Source: Rhizophagus clarus (taxonomy: Eukaryota; Glomeromycota; Glomeromycetes; Glomerales; Glomeraceae). Taken from it: a stretch of 64,000 nt of DNA. The notes under the pieces are model-generated. The model was given only the letters and a program-made list of their open reading frames with translations, did no database searches and had not been told where the DNA came from. The stretch lies in assembly GCA_015698045.1 (NCBI GenBank), contig BLAL01000160.1, forward strand, positions 1,054,001-1,118,000. The letters run 5' to 3'. Positions 1-11,110 of the stretch are shown in pieces (positions within the stretch are counted from its first letter, which is position 1; each line of letters starts with the position of its first letter). The translations under genes and the position numbers were made by a program.

Positions 1-951
1 AATCCTAAAAATGTTGTAACAAATATATTATAATCCATCCTTTTTCCATCTAAAGTATATAATGCAACTTTAGTTAAATCATCTGCGTGTTTTTTTGATT
101 CTAATGAATTTGGTTCAAAAGCTATTTGTGTACTAGCACCCCCCATATCTAAAAATCCGTAAGTTGTGGTATGTTTAACAATATCAGAATTATCACTTTC
201 ATTATTAATGTGCTGTGATTGAATATCTTCATTTCCATTGTCATTTTCAAATCCGCGCATTAAATAATTAATGGCTAGCCATCCATATATCCCTTCCCAT
301 TCTCCTGATATCACTTGCACATGATCTGAACATTTGTCAATTTTGAAAAGATAATTAAACATTATGTAATCACACGCATTTTGAAGAATTGCTTGTTGTT
401 GAGAAGATGGTAATAAACGCATTCCAGCAGTAGCTAATAAATATATCGGTGTCTGTGATACTTCATCCGTTGGTACCACTTGTAATGTAAAATCTAATAA
501 TCTTTTCAAATGTAATTCGCCCACTTCGGTTGGATTTAATGCAAATGTAGATATCCCTAAAAATTAGATCAATATTTACAAAGTTTAATAAAATAAAAAG
601 TGATTTTTTTTTTATACAATAATTTTCACTTTCTACTTTCTACGAAAAAGAGAACACACATCAGAAAGATTCAATCTAATATTTAATACTTCTTTCTATT
701 TACAATAAAGTTGAAAGAACAAAAAATAGAATTCCTGATTCCATACCTGGTTCAACCTTCAACTGCCATTTAAGTCCAAACTCATCGCCTCGTTCAATTC
801 TTGGTAAGATGTGAAGTTCACTTTCATTTTTTCCTTGTCTAACAAATCCATGTTCTTTCCAAGAATAAATTTGTACTCTTGAACCGGAACTACCAGCGTC
901 TATTACAACTCCAAAATTTCTGTTAGACAGCCAAGAAGTCGTGGGTGGCAT
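1..951 (-). CDS. GDA1/CD39 family apyrase (Ynd1-like), 3' end outside window
   Basis: Nucleoside di/triphosphatase of the GDA1/CD39 family; the fungal Ynd1-type enzymes act in the Golgi lumen, removing NDP left by glycosyltransferases. Exon 1 is 747-951 and exon 2 runs from 556 off the window edge, joined by a 190-bp intron with a GTATGG donor and a TTTTTAG acceptor. Four of the five apyrase conserved regions are visible: ACR1 DAGSSGSR (residues about 18-25), ACR2 YLLATAGMRLL, ACR3 GEWEGIYGWLAINYL and ACR4 LDMGGASTQ. ACR5 and the C-terminal membrane segment would lie outside. The start is the first ATG and gives a short N-terminus with no signal anchor before ACR1, as in Ynd1 rather than Gda1. 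Family assignment is firm; the exact yeast orthologue is inferred. Confidence 0.93.
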
Positions 952-1505
952 AACTCGTCTTTTATTATATTACAATTTAAAAAAGAATAAAATACAATTA
1001 CACATAAATACAGACTAGATGAGGATCGTTCCACCAGCTTCTTATAATAGCTTTGATAATATTAGAAAAGATCCTATCTGGGTTACACGATTATCCACAG
1101 TGATAATTTTAATTGTAGCACGAAATTTAAATTACGGAATTGGAGGCTTCAGAAAAAGAAACGAAGGTTGTGAAAACATAGTTGTATATTGAACCTGATA
1201 TCTAAATCTAACCTTTCGAGCGTTGTTACTTGTTAGTGACTCTAAAGTTCATTATTTATATTATTTGCCTCTTTTTTCACACTTCGCTAAATATGCAATT
1301 TCAACCATAAGAAAAATGGTATCACACTTTAATTGAATGAATAAGGAGGCTAAGCCAAAACATGCAAAAAACAAGCCTCGAGAAAACTTTACGTTTCAAA
1401 AAAAAATTTGTTTAAAAATAAAAAAAAAAAAACAGAAATTAGAATATAATACCTAAGACAAAAAATTTATTTGGTTCTTTATATAACGTGCTATCAGAAC
1501 GTAGC
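952..1505. other. Intergenic, no gene seen
   Basis: AT-rich spacer between the start of the apyrase gene (951) and the stop of the next minus-strand gene (1506). It would hold the apyrase promoter and the 3' UTR of the neighbour. I see no coding exon, RNA gene or clear repeat, apart from poly-A runs near 1,400-1,430. Confidence 0.6.
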
Positions 1506-2914
1506 TCATTTTTCATCTTTTGGTAACGCTTCACTAACATTATTTAAATAAGCCGCCAAAGGCTGTGACATTGCAGTTACAGGTCTTCCACTAAATAAGG
1601 CTTCGGTAACGATATCTGCTGTCAATTGCGATAACCTAAATTTTTTTAGAGAAAAAAAGATGATTAATAAGAACTCAAATAATTAATTCTAAATATAATT
1701 AGGTTACCATTGTTCCTGCTCGGACGAAAGTTGTGGTTCTTCTGAGCTATTCGTCATTTCTTTGATGGCATCAAAATGTAACTCAACACGAGATTTATAT
1801 TTAATAAAATGTCCACCAGCTTGATTGAGACATTGCTAATAAATAAAAAGCAAAATTGAATCAATGATCAAATAACAATTATAATAAATAATAAATTTAA
1901 AATTACATAAAACAATGCGAGTTGATGTGCCATATATTTGTGATTTGTGAGTTTGATATCTTGTTGAAGCTGCAATGAGATTGAAACAAGTTGATTGTGT
2001 AAATTCATCTCATGGAAATGTGCTTGTAATTTAAAAAAATTTAAAATTAAACATAAATAAATTGATTGATTAAATTATTTTAAAATTTACAAATTACCTA
2101 AAGCATCAGCATTCCCTGGGGCAAGGTTAGGTACAACTAAACGCTTCGCAGATTTCGGGAATAATGACGCGAGTCCAAGTTCCGTAAGATAAGTCTATTA
2201 TTGCAAGGTAACATTTAACCAATATAATTAAATTAATTATATACATGTCGTGTCAAAACTTACTTGAACGTCTTTTTTTGTTGATCCATCTTCCTCAAAT
2301 TGCAATAACGAAGCCTCTAAAACGGCAACTGTATTATCGATCTCTATCTTGTTATATAGTTGCTAAACGATAAAAAAAAGATTATGTTGCAAATTAAAAT
2401 TATATTTCCAGAAAAGACAATCATTCAGATGTATAGATTTAAAAATCTAAATATGCGAACACGCTTCTATTATTCATATATCGTTCAGCAACCCACTTTA
2501 AAACATTACCAGTTAGGTAGATGGACTCGATTGCGTTGAGATAACTGCCACATTCATCAAAGTCCGACCATTAAATTAATTTTTTCGTTGTTTTTCACAA
2601 CACTGTCAACACACAAACCTGCTTCAAGTTCTGTACACCAGTTTCCGAACTTGCAAGCATTTCTTCTTTACTCAACAGTACTTCCAGCCTTGCTAACGCG
2701 TTTAAAATTTGTAATCCTATTCGTTTTTTACGAGAACCCGGTTTTAAAATAAGCGGTTCGTGTAAGCGTATTTCAACTAGGAAAAAAAGAAAGAGAGGAT
2801 CATTATACATATTGCGAGTTTTATGCTGGGTAACACATTTACGACAATACCTTCTGGAACCGTGTTAATTTTATTTAAACTAACAAGTGGTGGCGTTGTC
2901 TTGAGTTTGCTCAT
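1506..2914 (-). CDS. Unrecognised multi-exon protein, helical
   Basis: I do not recognise this protein. About eight exons can be chained on the minus strand: 2851-2914 (starts MSKLKTTPPLV), 2619-2776, about 2458-2560, 2264-2362, about 2098-2206, about 1920-2030, about 1710-1835, and a last exon to the TGA at 1506-1508. Most introns are 60-100 bp with GT-AG ends and keep phase. The exon 2/3 junction is uncertain, because no phase-compatible AG acceptor precedes the WSDFDECGSYLNAIES segment. The predicted product is mainly helical, about 260 residues, with no signal peptide or membrane segment. Residues read as LHNQLVSISLQLQQDI suggest a short coiled coil. The start is the ATG at 2914, because the upstream in-frame sequence is AT-repeat DNA. 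It is transcribed divergently from the dehydrogenase at 3078. Confidence 0.6.
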
Positions 2915-3077
2915 TCCTATATAAGCCCTTAAAATAAAAATAAATAATCCCAGGAGATATTTTCTTAAAGATATAAACGCCTTCACGGTGATAATCATTG
3001 GGCTATCAATTTCCGATTTTATATACATTACATAATATATATATATATATATTAAATTTAAGCTTTTCAGTAAAACA
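2915..3077. promoter_or_regulatory. Divergent promoter region with (TA)n tract
   Basis: This 163-bp spacer separates two divergently transcribed genes, so both promoters should lie here. It carries a TA dinucleotide run at about 3,032-3,052. No specific factor site can be assigned. Confidence 0.4.
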
Positions 3078-4010
3078 ATGTTGCATATAATCTTGATTTT
3101 AATTATTTCCCTCATAATAATTAAATTCTTTTTCTTATGTAAGAGCCCTTCACTTTCGAACCTTCAGGGGAAAAATGTTATAATAACAGGTGCTAGTACG
3201 GGAATTGGTGAAGAAATGGCATACATATGCGCAAAAAATGGAGCTAATATTGTAATAGCATCTCGTAGAAAAACTCTCTTAGATAAAGTTGCGTCTAAAT
3301 GCAAAAACATATCCCCAAATCAACCAATAAAGGTTATTACATGTGATCTTAAACATGAAAAAGACTGCGAAAAGTTAATCAATTTATCAATCGAATTCTT
3401 TAATGAGATTAATGATAAACCTGAAATAGATATGTTAATATTAAATCATGCAATGACATTATTTGAACATATGGATTTTAATAATCCAAAATTAATGGTC
3501 GAAAAACTTAGGGATATAACAATGTCAAATTTAATTGGATTTGCTACATTGTCTCATTTAACTATACCATATATGATTTCTGATAGTAACCAAAAAGAAT
3601 TTAAATCGATAATTGTATTATCCTCACTAATGTCCACAATTTCATTGGGGATGTCATGGGCATATTCTACTTCAAAAGCGGCAATTAATTCATATTTCAC
3701 TTCATTGAATGAAGAATTAGAATATCAAGAATTGCAAAATCAAATCAAGATTACTTTATGTCATTTAGGATCAATTAATACTATTACGATGAGAAGTCAT
3801 ACTGATAAATATTTTCCAAAATTGTTAGTTGATTATATGGTTTTGAATGTTGAAGTAACTGCAAAAAGTATTTTGCAAAGTGGATTAAATGGACAAAAAG
3901 AACTGTGGTACCCTAGTTATGGTATTTTACTTAGATATGCTTATGGAATTTTTCCAGGGATAATGAGAAAAATAGGTTTCTGGATTCAAAAATATCTCAT
4001 AAAAAATTAG
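3078..4010 (+). CDS. Short-chain dehydrogenase/reductase, membrane-anchored, 11-beta-HSD/DHRS7-like
   Basis: Intronless 310-residue classical SDR, an NAD(P)-dependent oxidoreductase. Residues 2-20 are a hydrophobic anchor, suggesting an ER or lipid-droplet location. The Rossmann glycine motif TGASTGIG is at 37-44, and a basic pair (SRRK, 62-65) after beta-2 favours NADPH. The NHA motif (usual NAG) is at 123-125, the catalytic Ser at 183, and YSTSK gives Tyr196 and Lys200. Length and layout fit the ER-anchored SDRs that act on lipids, steroids or sphingoid bases, but the substrate cannot be read from sequence. The start is the first ATG and supplies the membrane anchor. The stop is only 5 bp from the stop of the convergent oxygenase gene, so the two 3' UTRs must overlap. 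Confidence 0.93.
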   Translation: MLHIILILIISLIIIKFFFLCKSPSLSNLQGKNVIITGASTGIGEEMAYICAKNGANIVIASRRKTLLDKVASKCKNISPNQPIKVITCDLKHEKDCEKLINLSIEFFNEINDKPEIDMLILNHAMTLFEHMDFNNPKLMVEKLRDITMSNLIGFATLSHLTIPYMISDSNQKEFKSIIVLSSLMSTISLGMSWAYSTSKAAINSYFTSLNEELEYQELQNQIKITLCHLGSINTITMRSHTDKYFPKLLVDYMVLNVEVTAKSILQSGLNGQKELWYPSYGILLRYAYGIFPGIMRKIGFWIQKYLIKN

Positions 4011-4015
4011 AATTA

Positions 4016-5576
4016 TTACGATTCAATAATTTCAAAATTTGTTGAAACTTTTTTCAACAAATGTTCTCCATACACAACTGGTTCGTGATGTTTTACTGGA
4101 TCAATTTGTAAACATGGTTCAAGTGGTTCGATTTTGGCATCGTAATTTGGCTCATAAAAGAACGGAACACTTAAGTTTTAAGGAAAAAAATGAGAAAATT
4201 GTTTAACGTAATAAAACGTTATAGAAAAATAAAGTACTTACGATACACGATAACTATCGCCCTTGTGAATCACTCTATGAAGGGTACTTTTATATACATC
4301 ATTCGTCCAAACCTATGTTATTATTTTATTAATATTATTATTAGCAGTAACAAAAATAATTGCCATATGACAAAATTTTTAATTACATTCAGCATATCAC
4401 CGATATTCACTACGAAAGAACCATATAATGGTTCCGCATTAATCCAATTGCCATCTTTTGTTTGAACTTGTAAAGATCCTTTTGTATTATCCTTTATAAT
4501 TTAAAATCGCGTTAAAATTTATAAATAACGACTGTAAAAGTAATAAAATATCTTACCTGATTTAGAAAGGTTAAACAACTTATTTTTTAAAATTTTTAAA
4601 AAGGTAAATGTAAATAATTTTAAGCAAATTTTATAAAAAAAAGGTCTATAAAGTTTTCATACGTGCTTACCCATAATCTTTAACCATCAGTTTAAAAAGA
4701 ATTTTTTTTTTTAATATACGAAGCAATGATCAACACATTTAATATAACTTATTTGTCACCTGTGTGTTCACCGCAGCTAACACCTATACGATCCTTGTCG
4801 GCTACATTCCTAAGGTCCGGATATCCAATAACTCTCATAACCCTATATTTGCTATGTCAGTTTAGTGAGACATGATTTAACAAATAAGTTTATTGAAAAA
4901 ATAACGCACCAAAAAGACTCCTCTAAAAATTTTTCAAAGTAATTTTCTTCCAATCCTAAACCTAATGCAATAGCACTCATTACTTGAGCACCGAGTTTCA
5001 ACATATAATCTATATATTCGCTAAATACTGCACGAAATTCTGGAGGGTTTTTAGGCCATTGATTTTCGCCTCTTAAAGGGAGGTTTTTTAAAACCAACGG
5101 ATGTGTACGAGGTATTGGTTTATAGAAATCAAGCGCCTAAACATTCTAGAGTTAATTGTAGTTATATCATTATTATCAATAATACAACGAATTACCTCAT
5201 GCCAGTCTTTTTGATATCTTGTAACATTCTCGCCGAGTCTTTGATACCCCCTTTAAGGTGGAAAAAAAAATTGATATATTTATATATTATTGTTATTTGG
5301 AAAATATTTTTCGCTGATAAATAACCTTGCATAATCTTCATTGGCTATGCTGTATTTAATTTTTTCTTCCTCTGGCAAATGAAAAAATTCATAACCCAAT
5401 TTCAATACTTTATCAATTATTTCTTGGGGTACATTATGACCTGTAAGATAAAAAAACCCAACATTACGACATGCTTCATAGATTTGTTTAGCTGCTTTAA
5501 GTTTTGCCGTTCGAGAATTTGAATCAGTGGTGAATGCAGAAATATCAATAATCGGAAGTTTGAATTCGTGCGACAT
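4016..5576 (-). CDS. 2-oxoglutarate/Fe(II) oxygenase, isopenicillin-N-synthase-like
   Basis: Nine exons give 324 residues: 5326-5576, 5196-5250, 4910-5136, 4760-4842, 4671-4677, 4557-4578, 4387-4491, 4242-4312 and 4016-4169. Their lengths sum to 975 nt and every junction keeps phase. The N-terminal domain reads LPIIDIS, then GFFYLTGHNVP, then a RGYQRLGENVT segment typical of the family. The iron ligands are His and Asp in HTDYGCLT and the distal His in STLHRV; the 2OG-binding pair is the Arg and Ser of YRVS. Exon 5 is only 7 nt and supplies the Asp ligand codon; exon 6 is 22 nt. Small fungal members of this family hydroxylate or desaturate small molecules; the substrate is unknown. It converges on the SDR gene 5 bp away. 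Confidence 0.93.
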
Positions 5577-6817
5577 TTTTTTTTTTTTAAAAAAAAAAGA
5601 GGAGGAGTGTTAATTTAAATTATTTAAGAAAAAACCAATATATGTTGATTTAGAATAAAATTTTCAACGTGGTTTTCATATGTTACATATGATACTAAAA
5701 AAAGATCGACAATTTAGTCTAGATATAGAATCATTCTAATTCTCAGGATCAGCTGATCAAAGTTTCTTATCAAAATTATATTTTACTGTGGAAAGGTTAA
5801 AGTTACTCTATGCAGTCTGTGCGTTTCTTGCTGAAGTAATTTTCCCGCCAAATTTTCTTCATTTGTTAGACATTACACGAACGTCATTTATAGCGCGTAA
5901 AACGTTACCGTATAATCTAAGCTGATATGATAAGATACTTTGTTTGTTTTTTATAAATTACCTATCGCACATGTACAGTTCCCTTGGTTAGAATCTGGGG
6001 GATATGGTATTTATAGGTAATTTTTTATCTAATCTTAATCTTTTTAGATTTTCCTCTTATCTTTTATCATTTGATCTAAAAAATAATAATTATGTATTTT
6101 ATTCGGTCTTTGGTAACTCATTGGGTTCAATGAATTATTTAATTCTCGGAGACTGTTATCCGTAAATAAACCCAAATATACTTGATATTTTTTCCGCAGT
6201 GATGATCGATTCTTTGATGAATACCTGATGAATGGTTTGATGAACTGTATAAAATGAAAGTGAAAATCATTCCAAGATAAGAATGTCAATCTTATCAGAT
6301 AAGAAAGTATCTGGGGTGAATACACTATTTTTTTTTTTTTTTTGACAGCTGCAAATGCAAAATTGAATATATATTTTGATCCTTTAAAAGGGAATATAAA
6401 TTGTAAGAATTAGTTGTTTCCTAATCATTGAGAAATCCGGCGACTAATAAATCGTTTACAAAAAAAAAACCAAAAAAAAAAAAAAAAAAAAAAAAGATTC
6501 ATCGCATCAAAAGTTTATCATCAATCTTATCAACTAATTCACAAAGCTATTTTTCATTAGGAAAAGTTTTAGTTGCATTATTATTATTGTTGTGTCGTAT
6601 GTTTATATGTTTTTTGAAACTTTTCGCCTTTCTTTCACCCCTTTTCATATTTGATTTAGGTCTAATTATTTCTTTTCCTATTTATTTCGATTGTATTTTC
6701 CTAAAATTTGTTCCTTACCACTTAATTGATATCTTGAGCGCTCGACTTTTTTTTTGACTCTTACGTTCCTTCCTCAATATAAATTATTCCTAAAAAAAAA
6801 AAAAAAAAAAAAAAAAA
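5577..6817. other. Intergenic, promoter region and poly-A/T tracts
   Basis: Spacer between the oxygenase start (5576, minus) and the BED-nitrobindin start (6818, plus); both promoters should be here. It contains poly-T/A runs at about 6,330-6,345, a long A-rich tract at about 6,460-6,496, and 27 consecutive A at 6,792-6,818 abutting the start codon. A short open frame at 6,428-6,757 is mainly lysine-coded poly-A and hydrophobic filler and is not called a gene. Confidence 0.5.
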
Positions 6818-8069
6818 ATGAGCTCAATTTTTGAAATAAAATTAGGAGAACCACGGCCAAAAACAAGTTGGGTATGGCCATATTTTGAAGTAAAAACTTT
6901 ACAAGATGGAGAAAGTGTGGCGACTTGTAATATTTGTAATAAAACTTTTAAACATGGTGGATCTACTTCAAATTTAATAAATCATCTGGCTAAAACTCAT
7001 AAAGTTTTTAAACCCGATAATAATAATTATAATAATTCAAGTGGAAGTGGGCTTAATAACAATAATAAGAGAGGAAGTTATAGTGGCGTTAGTGGTGTTA
7101 ATGAATTTTCAAGTAATTTTGGAGGTGAATTTGTAACTCAAGTTAATACTATTTATGATCCCAGTCAACAACAACAAAATTATCCATTATTACAACAATA
7201 TCCTTTAGAGGAAGAAATGTTGCATCATCATCCTCATGTGGTAGATGGTGAAATAAATAGAAAAATTAAACATCAAAAATTAATTCAAAATCATCCGTTG
7301 GAATTTTTATTTGGGACTTGGTATGGACAAGGTAGTGGTAGATTCGAAGGTATTAATGACTTTATTTATAATGAAGAAATTACTATTTGTCCCGATGAAG
7401 CTGGTAGAGGTTGGTTATATTATAAGTAAGGGAATTTTTATATTTTTCTCTACTTCATGGTTTTAAAGAAATTTTCTCAAAACATATTTTTTCTTGCAGG
7501 CAGAGAACGTGGAATCCTATGAAAAATAATTCGAATTTTCATAGCGAAACGGGATATATTAGAACACCTGGAATGAGCGATAAAGTTGAATTGGTTCTGG
7601 CTCAACCAACTGGTAATTTTTTTTTTTTCCCCCCCCCCCCCATATAAGTGAAATTTTAAAAGTTTTCTTTTATTAAGGAATCGCTTCGATCGAAGAAGGT
7701 AGAATTGATGGTACCACCATCATGTTTAGATCAACCGATATCTCGAGGTCTACTACCGCTAAGGTTATTTATTTATTAGAACTATTTAATTTAAATTAAT
7801 TATTAATTATTAATTTTATCATCAAATTTATCAATTTTTAGCCTCCTCATGTTGTAGAGTACACTCGGTAAAATTTTTTTGAATTATTTTAATTTTAAAT
7901 ATTTTTCCCGCATCTTTAACTCACTTACTTTTACATAAGGACTTGGATGGTAGATCCTATAAACGACACAATGACGTATGTATTTAATATGTCTACACAA
8001 AGTAAACAAATGGCTCAACATCTTAATGCCACACTAAGAAGAGTTTCTTTCTTAAGCAATAATCTCTGA
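6818..8069 (+). CDS. BED zinc finger fused to a nitrobindin (THAP4-type) domain
   Basis: Five exons (6818-7425, 7500-7612, 7678-7763, 7842-7867, 7940-8069) sum to 963 nt and give 320 residues. Residues about 16-62 form a BED-type DNA-binding finger: W18 and W20, then C37-x2-C40-x15-H56-x4-H61. Residues 65-150 are Asn/Gln/Gly-rich linker. Residues about 160-315 match the nitrobindin beta-barrel (DUF1794): GTWYGQGSGRF near 167, QRTW, HSETGYIR, VELVLAQPTGIASIEEG, the TAK segment, then HLNATLRRV, where His305 corresponds to the proximal haem ligand. Animal THAP4 pairs a different zinc finger (THAP) with this barrel, so the architecture here is analogous. I infer a haem- or NO-responsive DNA-binding protein; function is not shown by sequence. 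A 26-nt exon and a poly-T/poly-C intron tract are notable. Confidence 0.88.
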
Positions 8070-8506
8070 TTAAATTCTAATTAAGCATTATTAATATATT
8101 AAGAGGAGTAAAGGTCAATGCAGTACTGTATTAATAAGGTTAAATTAATAAAAAAAAAAAAAAAAAAATCTAAGGTTAATATTATCTATATTATATATGA
8201 TTCAATAATTTTATGAAGCAGTTACAGTTATGATTAGGCTATAATAGCTAGAATAAAAATAATCCAACGAAATTTGTAACTAAGAATTAAATAAAATAAC
8301 GAATCTCTTTCATATTTATTCCGATTGGGAAATTACGAAGTAATTACGGCAAATTTTATAACTTTTATAATTTCTTATTGTGAGATTTCAACTTTATTTA
8401 CTATTGAACGCGAAAATGCACATATATACAATGTTAAATATACGTATTGATTTTTTCGAATCAATTTATGGCAAGTTGATTATAGAAATTATTTCTATCC
8501 TAAAAT
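8070..8506. other. Convergent intergenic region, no gene
   Basis: 3' flank shared by the BED-nitrobindin gene (plus) and the Ice2-like gene (minus). It is AT-rich with a poly-A run near 8,150-8,167. No exon or RNA gene is apparent. Confidence 0.6.
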
Positions 8507-10076
8507 TCATAATTCATCTTCAACATTGAAATACCAAATGTATAATACCCAACATACTATAATACTAATCCATCTCCACATTCCCATTCCAGAATCTAAA
8601 TATTCGTAGTGATAAAGTAAAAGATGGGTATATACTGCAATAATGATCGGTGTAGTGAATGATACAATGAAATTAAAGATCTTTTGGCTCTATTTTAGAT
8701 AATAAATCAATATGTGAATTATTTTGATACGCAATGAAAATCATATACTGTATATTGTTGCATACCATTAAGTCGTCTTCATTTTGATTCTCCGCATTTA
8801 TAATATTCAGGTGGTAAAAGGCACTGATAATTATACCTGTACGGTAAACGAGCGCCATAAATACACCTAAAGATAAAGCTTTTTGAATTGCTGTTATCAT
8901 TCGAAATTTTTCCATAAAATCCAACAAATTATTTGCAATAAATTGCGCATTCATATTCTCTTTCAAACTATAATATTGTAAATAACTTATATTAGTTTAT
9001 CTTCTATGAACTCAAGAATATAATGATTAATTTATATTAAATTACTCTCTAATATAATCTATGATTGCTTTTGAATCAAAATTCTGAAAGATATTTAAGG
9101 AAATACTGTCTTTATTGATTAATAACTGAAGATCTTGTGGCGGTACACTAGGTTTCCAATCCAATGATAACATATATATACAATAAATATTATATGCAAA
9201 CTAAAATAAAGATGATTTGTTAGGTATTTCATGCATGGAATAGAAAAAAAAAAAAATAATTTTATTATTACCAAAAGAGATAAATCTGGCCAAAGTGGTT
9301 TTGTATGATCTATTTTATTTACAGCTAATGATATCGTTATTACAACGGATAATGTCATAATAGATCCAATTAACGTCGCGTTATATATATCCATTGCAGG
9401 TGTAGTATATAAGCTATAAAGAATATAACTAGATACAATATAATTAACTAATGATATTATAGAAATGTATATCTAGGTATATATATAAAAATAAAAAATC
9501 TTTAGTAAGCATTAACACACATTTTAGATAATTCGTAGTTAATATACCTGTATTCCCTCATCTTGTTCCAAAAGTTGTTTAACTTTATCTCTACATATGA
9601 TAATAATTGTTGCTGTAGCAGCTCCTTCGATAATTGTGAATACTGGCGATGAATATATCAAAAGCATTTCATAAAAGTTCAATAAAATCTGAGTTTGATT
9701 CATGTAAGTAAATCGAAATGAATGAATAAAGAAGTACGAGAGCAAAAAAGGTTGTGATATTGTTAAGAGTTGTGACTATAAAAAAAAAAGATATCACACA
9801 ATTATTATTAAAATAAATGAAGACAGATTCTGAAAGATCACTTACTATGATCCAGCCTAACCCTTGTTTTTTCCAAAACAATACTTTCATTAAACCTGAA
9901 AGGGTGTAGTATGAAAATAATGCGAACGACACAGCCAAACCGGCTGGTCTTCCTCCTATGTCAAATGCAATAGGTAATAAGAACAGAAACAATAAATAAT
10001 TTGCTCCGTTGAAAAACGAAAGCACATTCATAATATGTTTTCGAAAGAGAGACGTGTTTCGATTTATTAGTATCAA
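8507..10076 (-). CDS. ICE2: Ice2-like endoplasmic-reticulum membrane protein
   Basis: Six exons (9846-10076, 9548-9775, 9272-9472, 9046-9200, 8766-8967, 8507-8689) sum to 1,200 nt and give 399 residues with all phases conserved. The protein is strongly hydrophobic, with roughly eight to ten membrane segments. It shares the landmarks of fungal Ice2: an N-terminal IAFDIGG after the first hydrophobic stretch, SSPVFTIIEG in the middle, and a C-terminal PIIIAVYTHLLLYHYE followed by a final Trp-rich helix. Yeast Ice2 is an ER membrane protein needed for cortical ER inheritance and for balancing membrane lipid and storage lipid. The start could instead be the Met at 10,031, which would drop 15 polar residues. 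An in-frame reading through intron 5 is open but destroys the C-terminal match, so the spliced form is preferred. Confidence 0.87.
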
Positions 10077-10177
10077 ATTTTCATCTTTACGATCTTGCTA
10101 CTTTCACATGACTTTTGTGAATCTTTAACCTAGACGGCTAGACTTTATCATTAACAGTTAGCATTTCTAATTTTGTG

Positions 10178-10316
10178 TACCGTACCATTCCGAAATGTAG
10201 CAACCTTTTTTGAGCTTAATCCTGGTCAAAGTCCTCATAATTCTGGCCAAAATCGCTATAATGCGGGCCATGGATGCTTATTTTCGGGGGTTGTTTAATT
10301 TCGGAATGGTACGGTA
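10178..10316. mobile_element. MITE-like element, 139 bp, with 19-bp terminal inverted repeats
   Basis: Left end taccgtaccattccgaaat (10178-10196) and right end atttcggaatggtacggta (10298-10316) are exact inverted repeats. The outermost TA on each side can be read as a TA target duplication, as for Tc1/mariner-type MITEs. The interior is non-coding. Confidence 0.7.
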
Positions 10317-10455
10317 ATTATAAATTAAATATTTCAAAAAAAGATACAACGCTTATACAAATTAAGTAAATTGATAATTTGTTATCTGTAATATATTTTT
10401 TTTTGCATATATAAAAAAGTTTATCTTAAAAATGAAGTTTTTCTTAAAATACAAC

Positions 10456-11110
10456 TAGGGATCTGATCAGTTTGATTATTGAAACTGATCAGTTTTGGTA
10501 ATTATCAATACTGATACTGGTCAGTAATTAATAAGTCTGCCTGAAAACAACCATCTACTAACATGTAAATTATCTTATTACAAAAGGAAGAATTATTAAA
10601 AATTAAATTGAATTACTAATTAAATTATACATATATTAAAAAAAGGTGCAAACCTGTTTAATTGATAAAAAAAAATGATATTTCATAATATTTTTTATTA
10701 GACATCAGGAAATTTTATAGTGTGAAAAGTTGCGCAAGATTACGCATCGTAATATTTCGTAAGTTTCCAGACTCGCCACAAGTTTGCGGAAGAGTAATAT
10801 TTCGTAACTTTTTAAAATATTTCGAAATATTATGATATGCAAAGTTTCGTAATTTTACGGTTCGTAATATTCCGTAATTTTACGCATTCACAATATTTTG
10901 TAATTTTACATAATATTTCGTAAGTTTTCAGACCCACCGCAAGTTTGCGTAAGCGTAATATTTTGTAATTTTTTAAAATATTTCGACAAAGTTTCGTAAT
11001 TTTACGGTTCGTAATATTGTGTAATTTTATTGCGTAATATTTCGCAACTTTTTAAAATATTTTGATGATTCGTAATTTTACATAAATATTTTGTAATGTT
11101 TCAAAATTCA
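10456..11110. repeat. hAT-like repeat end (TAGGG..CTGATCAG) followed by a TTACG/CGTAA array
   Basis: It begins TAGGGATCTGATCAG at 10,456 and continues with several copies of ACTGATCAG and ATCAATACTGATA. After about 250 bp comes a box reading gaaattttatagtgtgaaaa (about 10,709-10,728) and then a degenerate array of TTACG, CGTAATATTTCG and TTTTTAAAATATTTCG up to about 11,110. The same three parts, inverted and much expanded, make up 38,401-43,805. No open frame is supported. Only one terminus is clear. Confidence 0.6.

Noticed and set aside
6428..6757. 109-codon open frame upstream of the BED gene
   Set aside because: The N-terminal part is poly-A read as lysine, the rest is generic hydrophobic sequence, and it overlaps the expected promoter.
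8673..8766. Read-through of Ice2-like intron 5 as coding sequence
   Set aside because: The frame is open, but reading through it loses the C-terminal YTHLLL segment typical of Ice2; good GT-AG sites support splicing.
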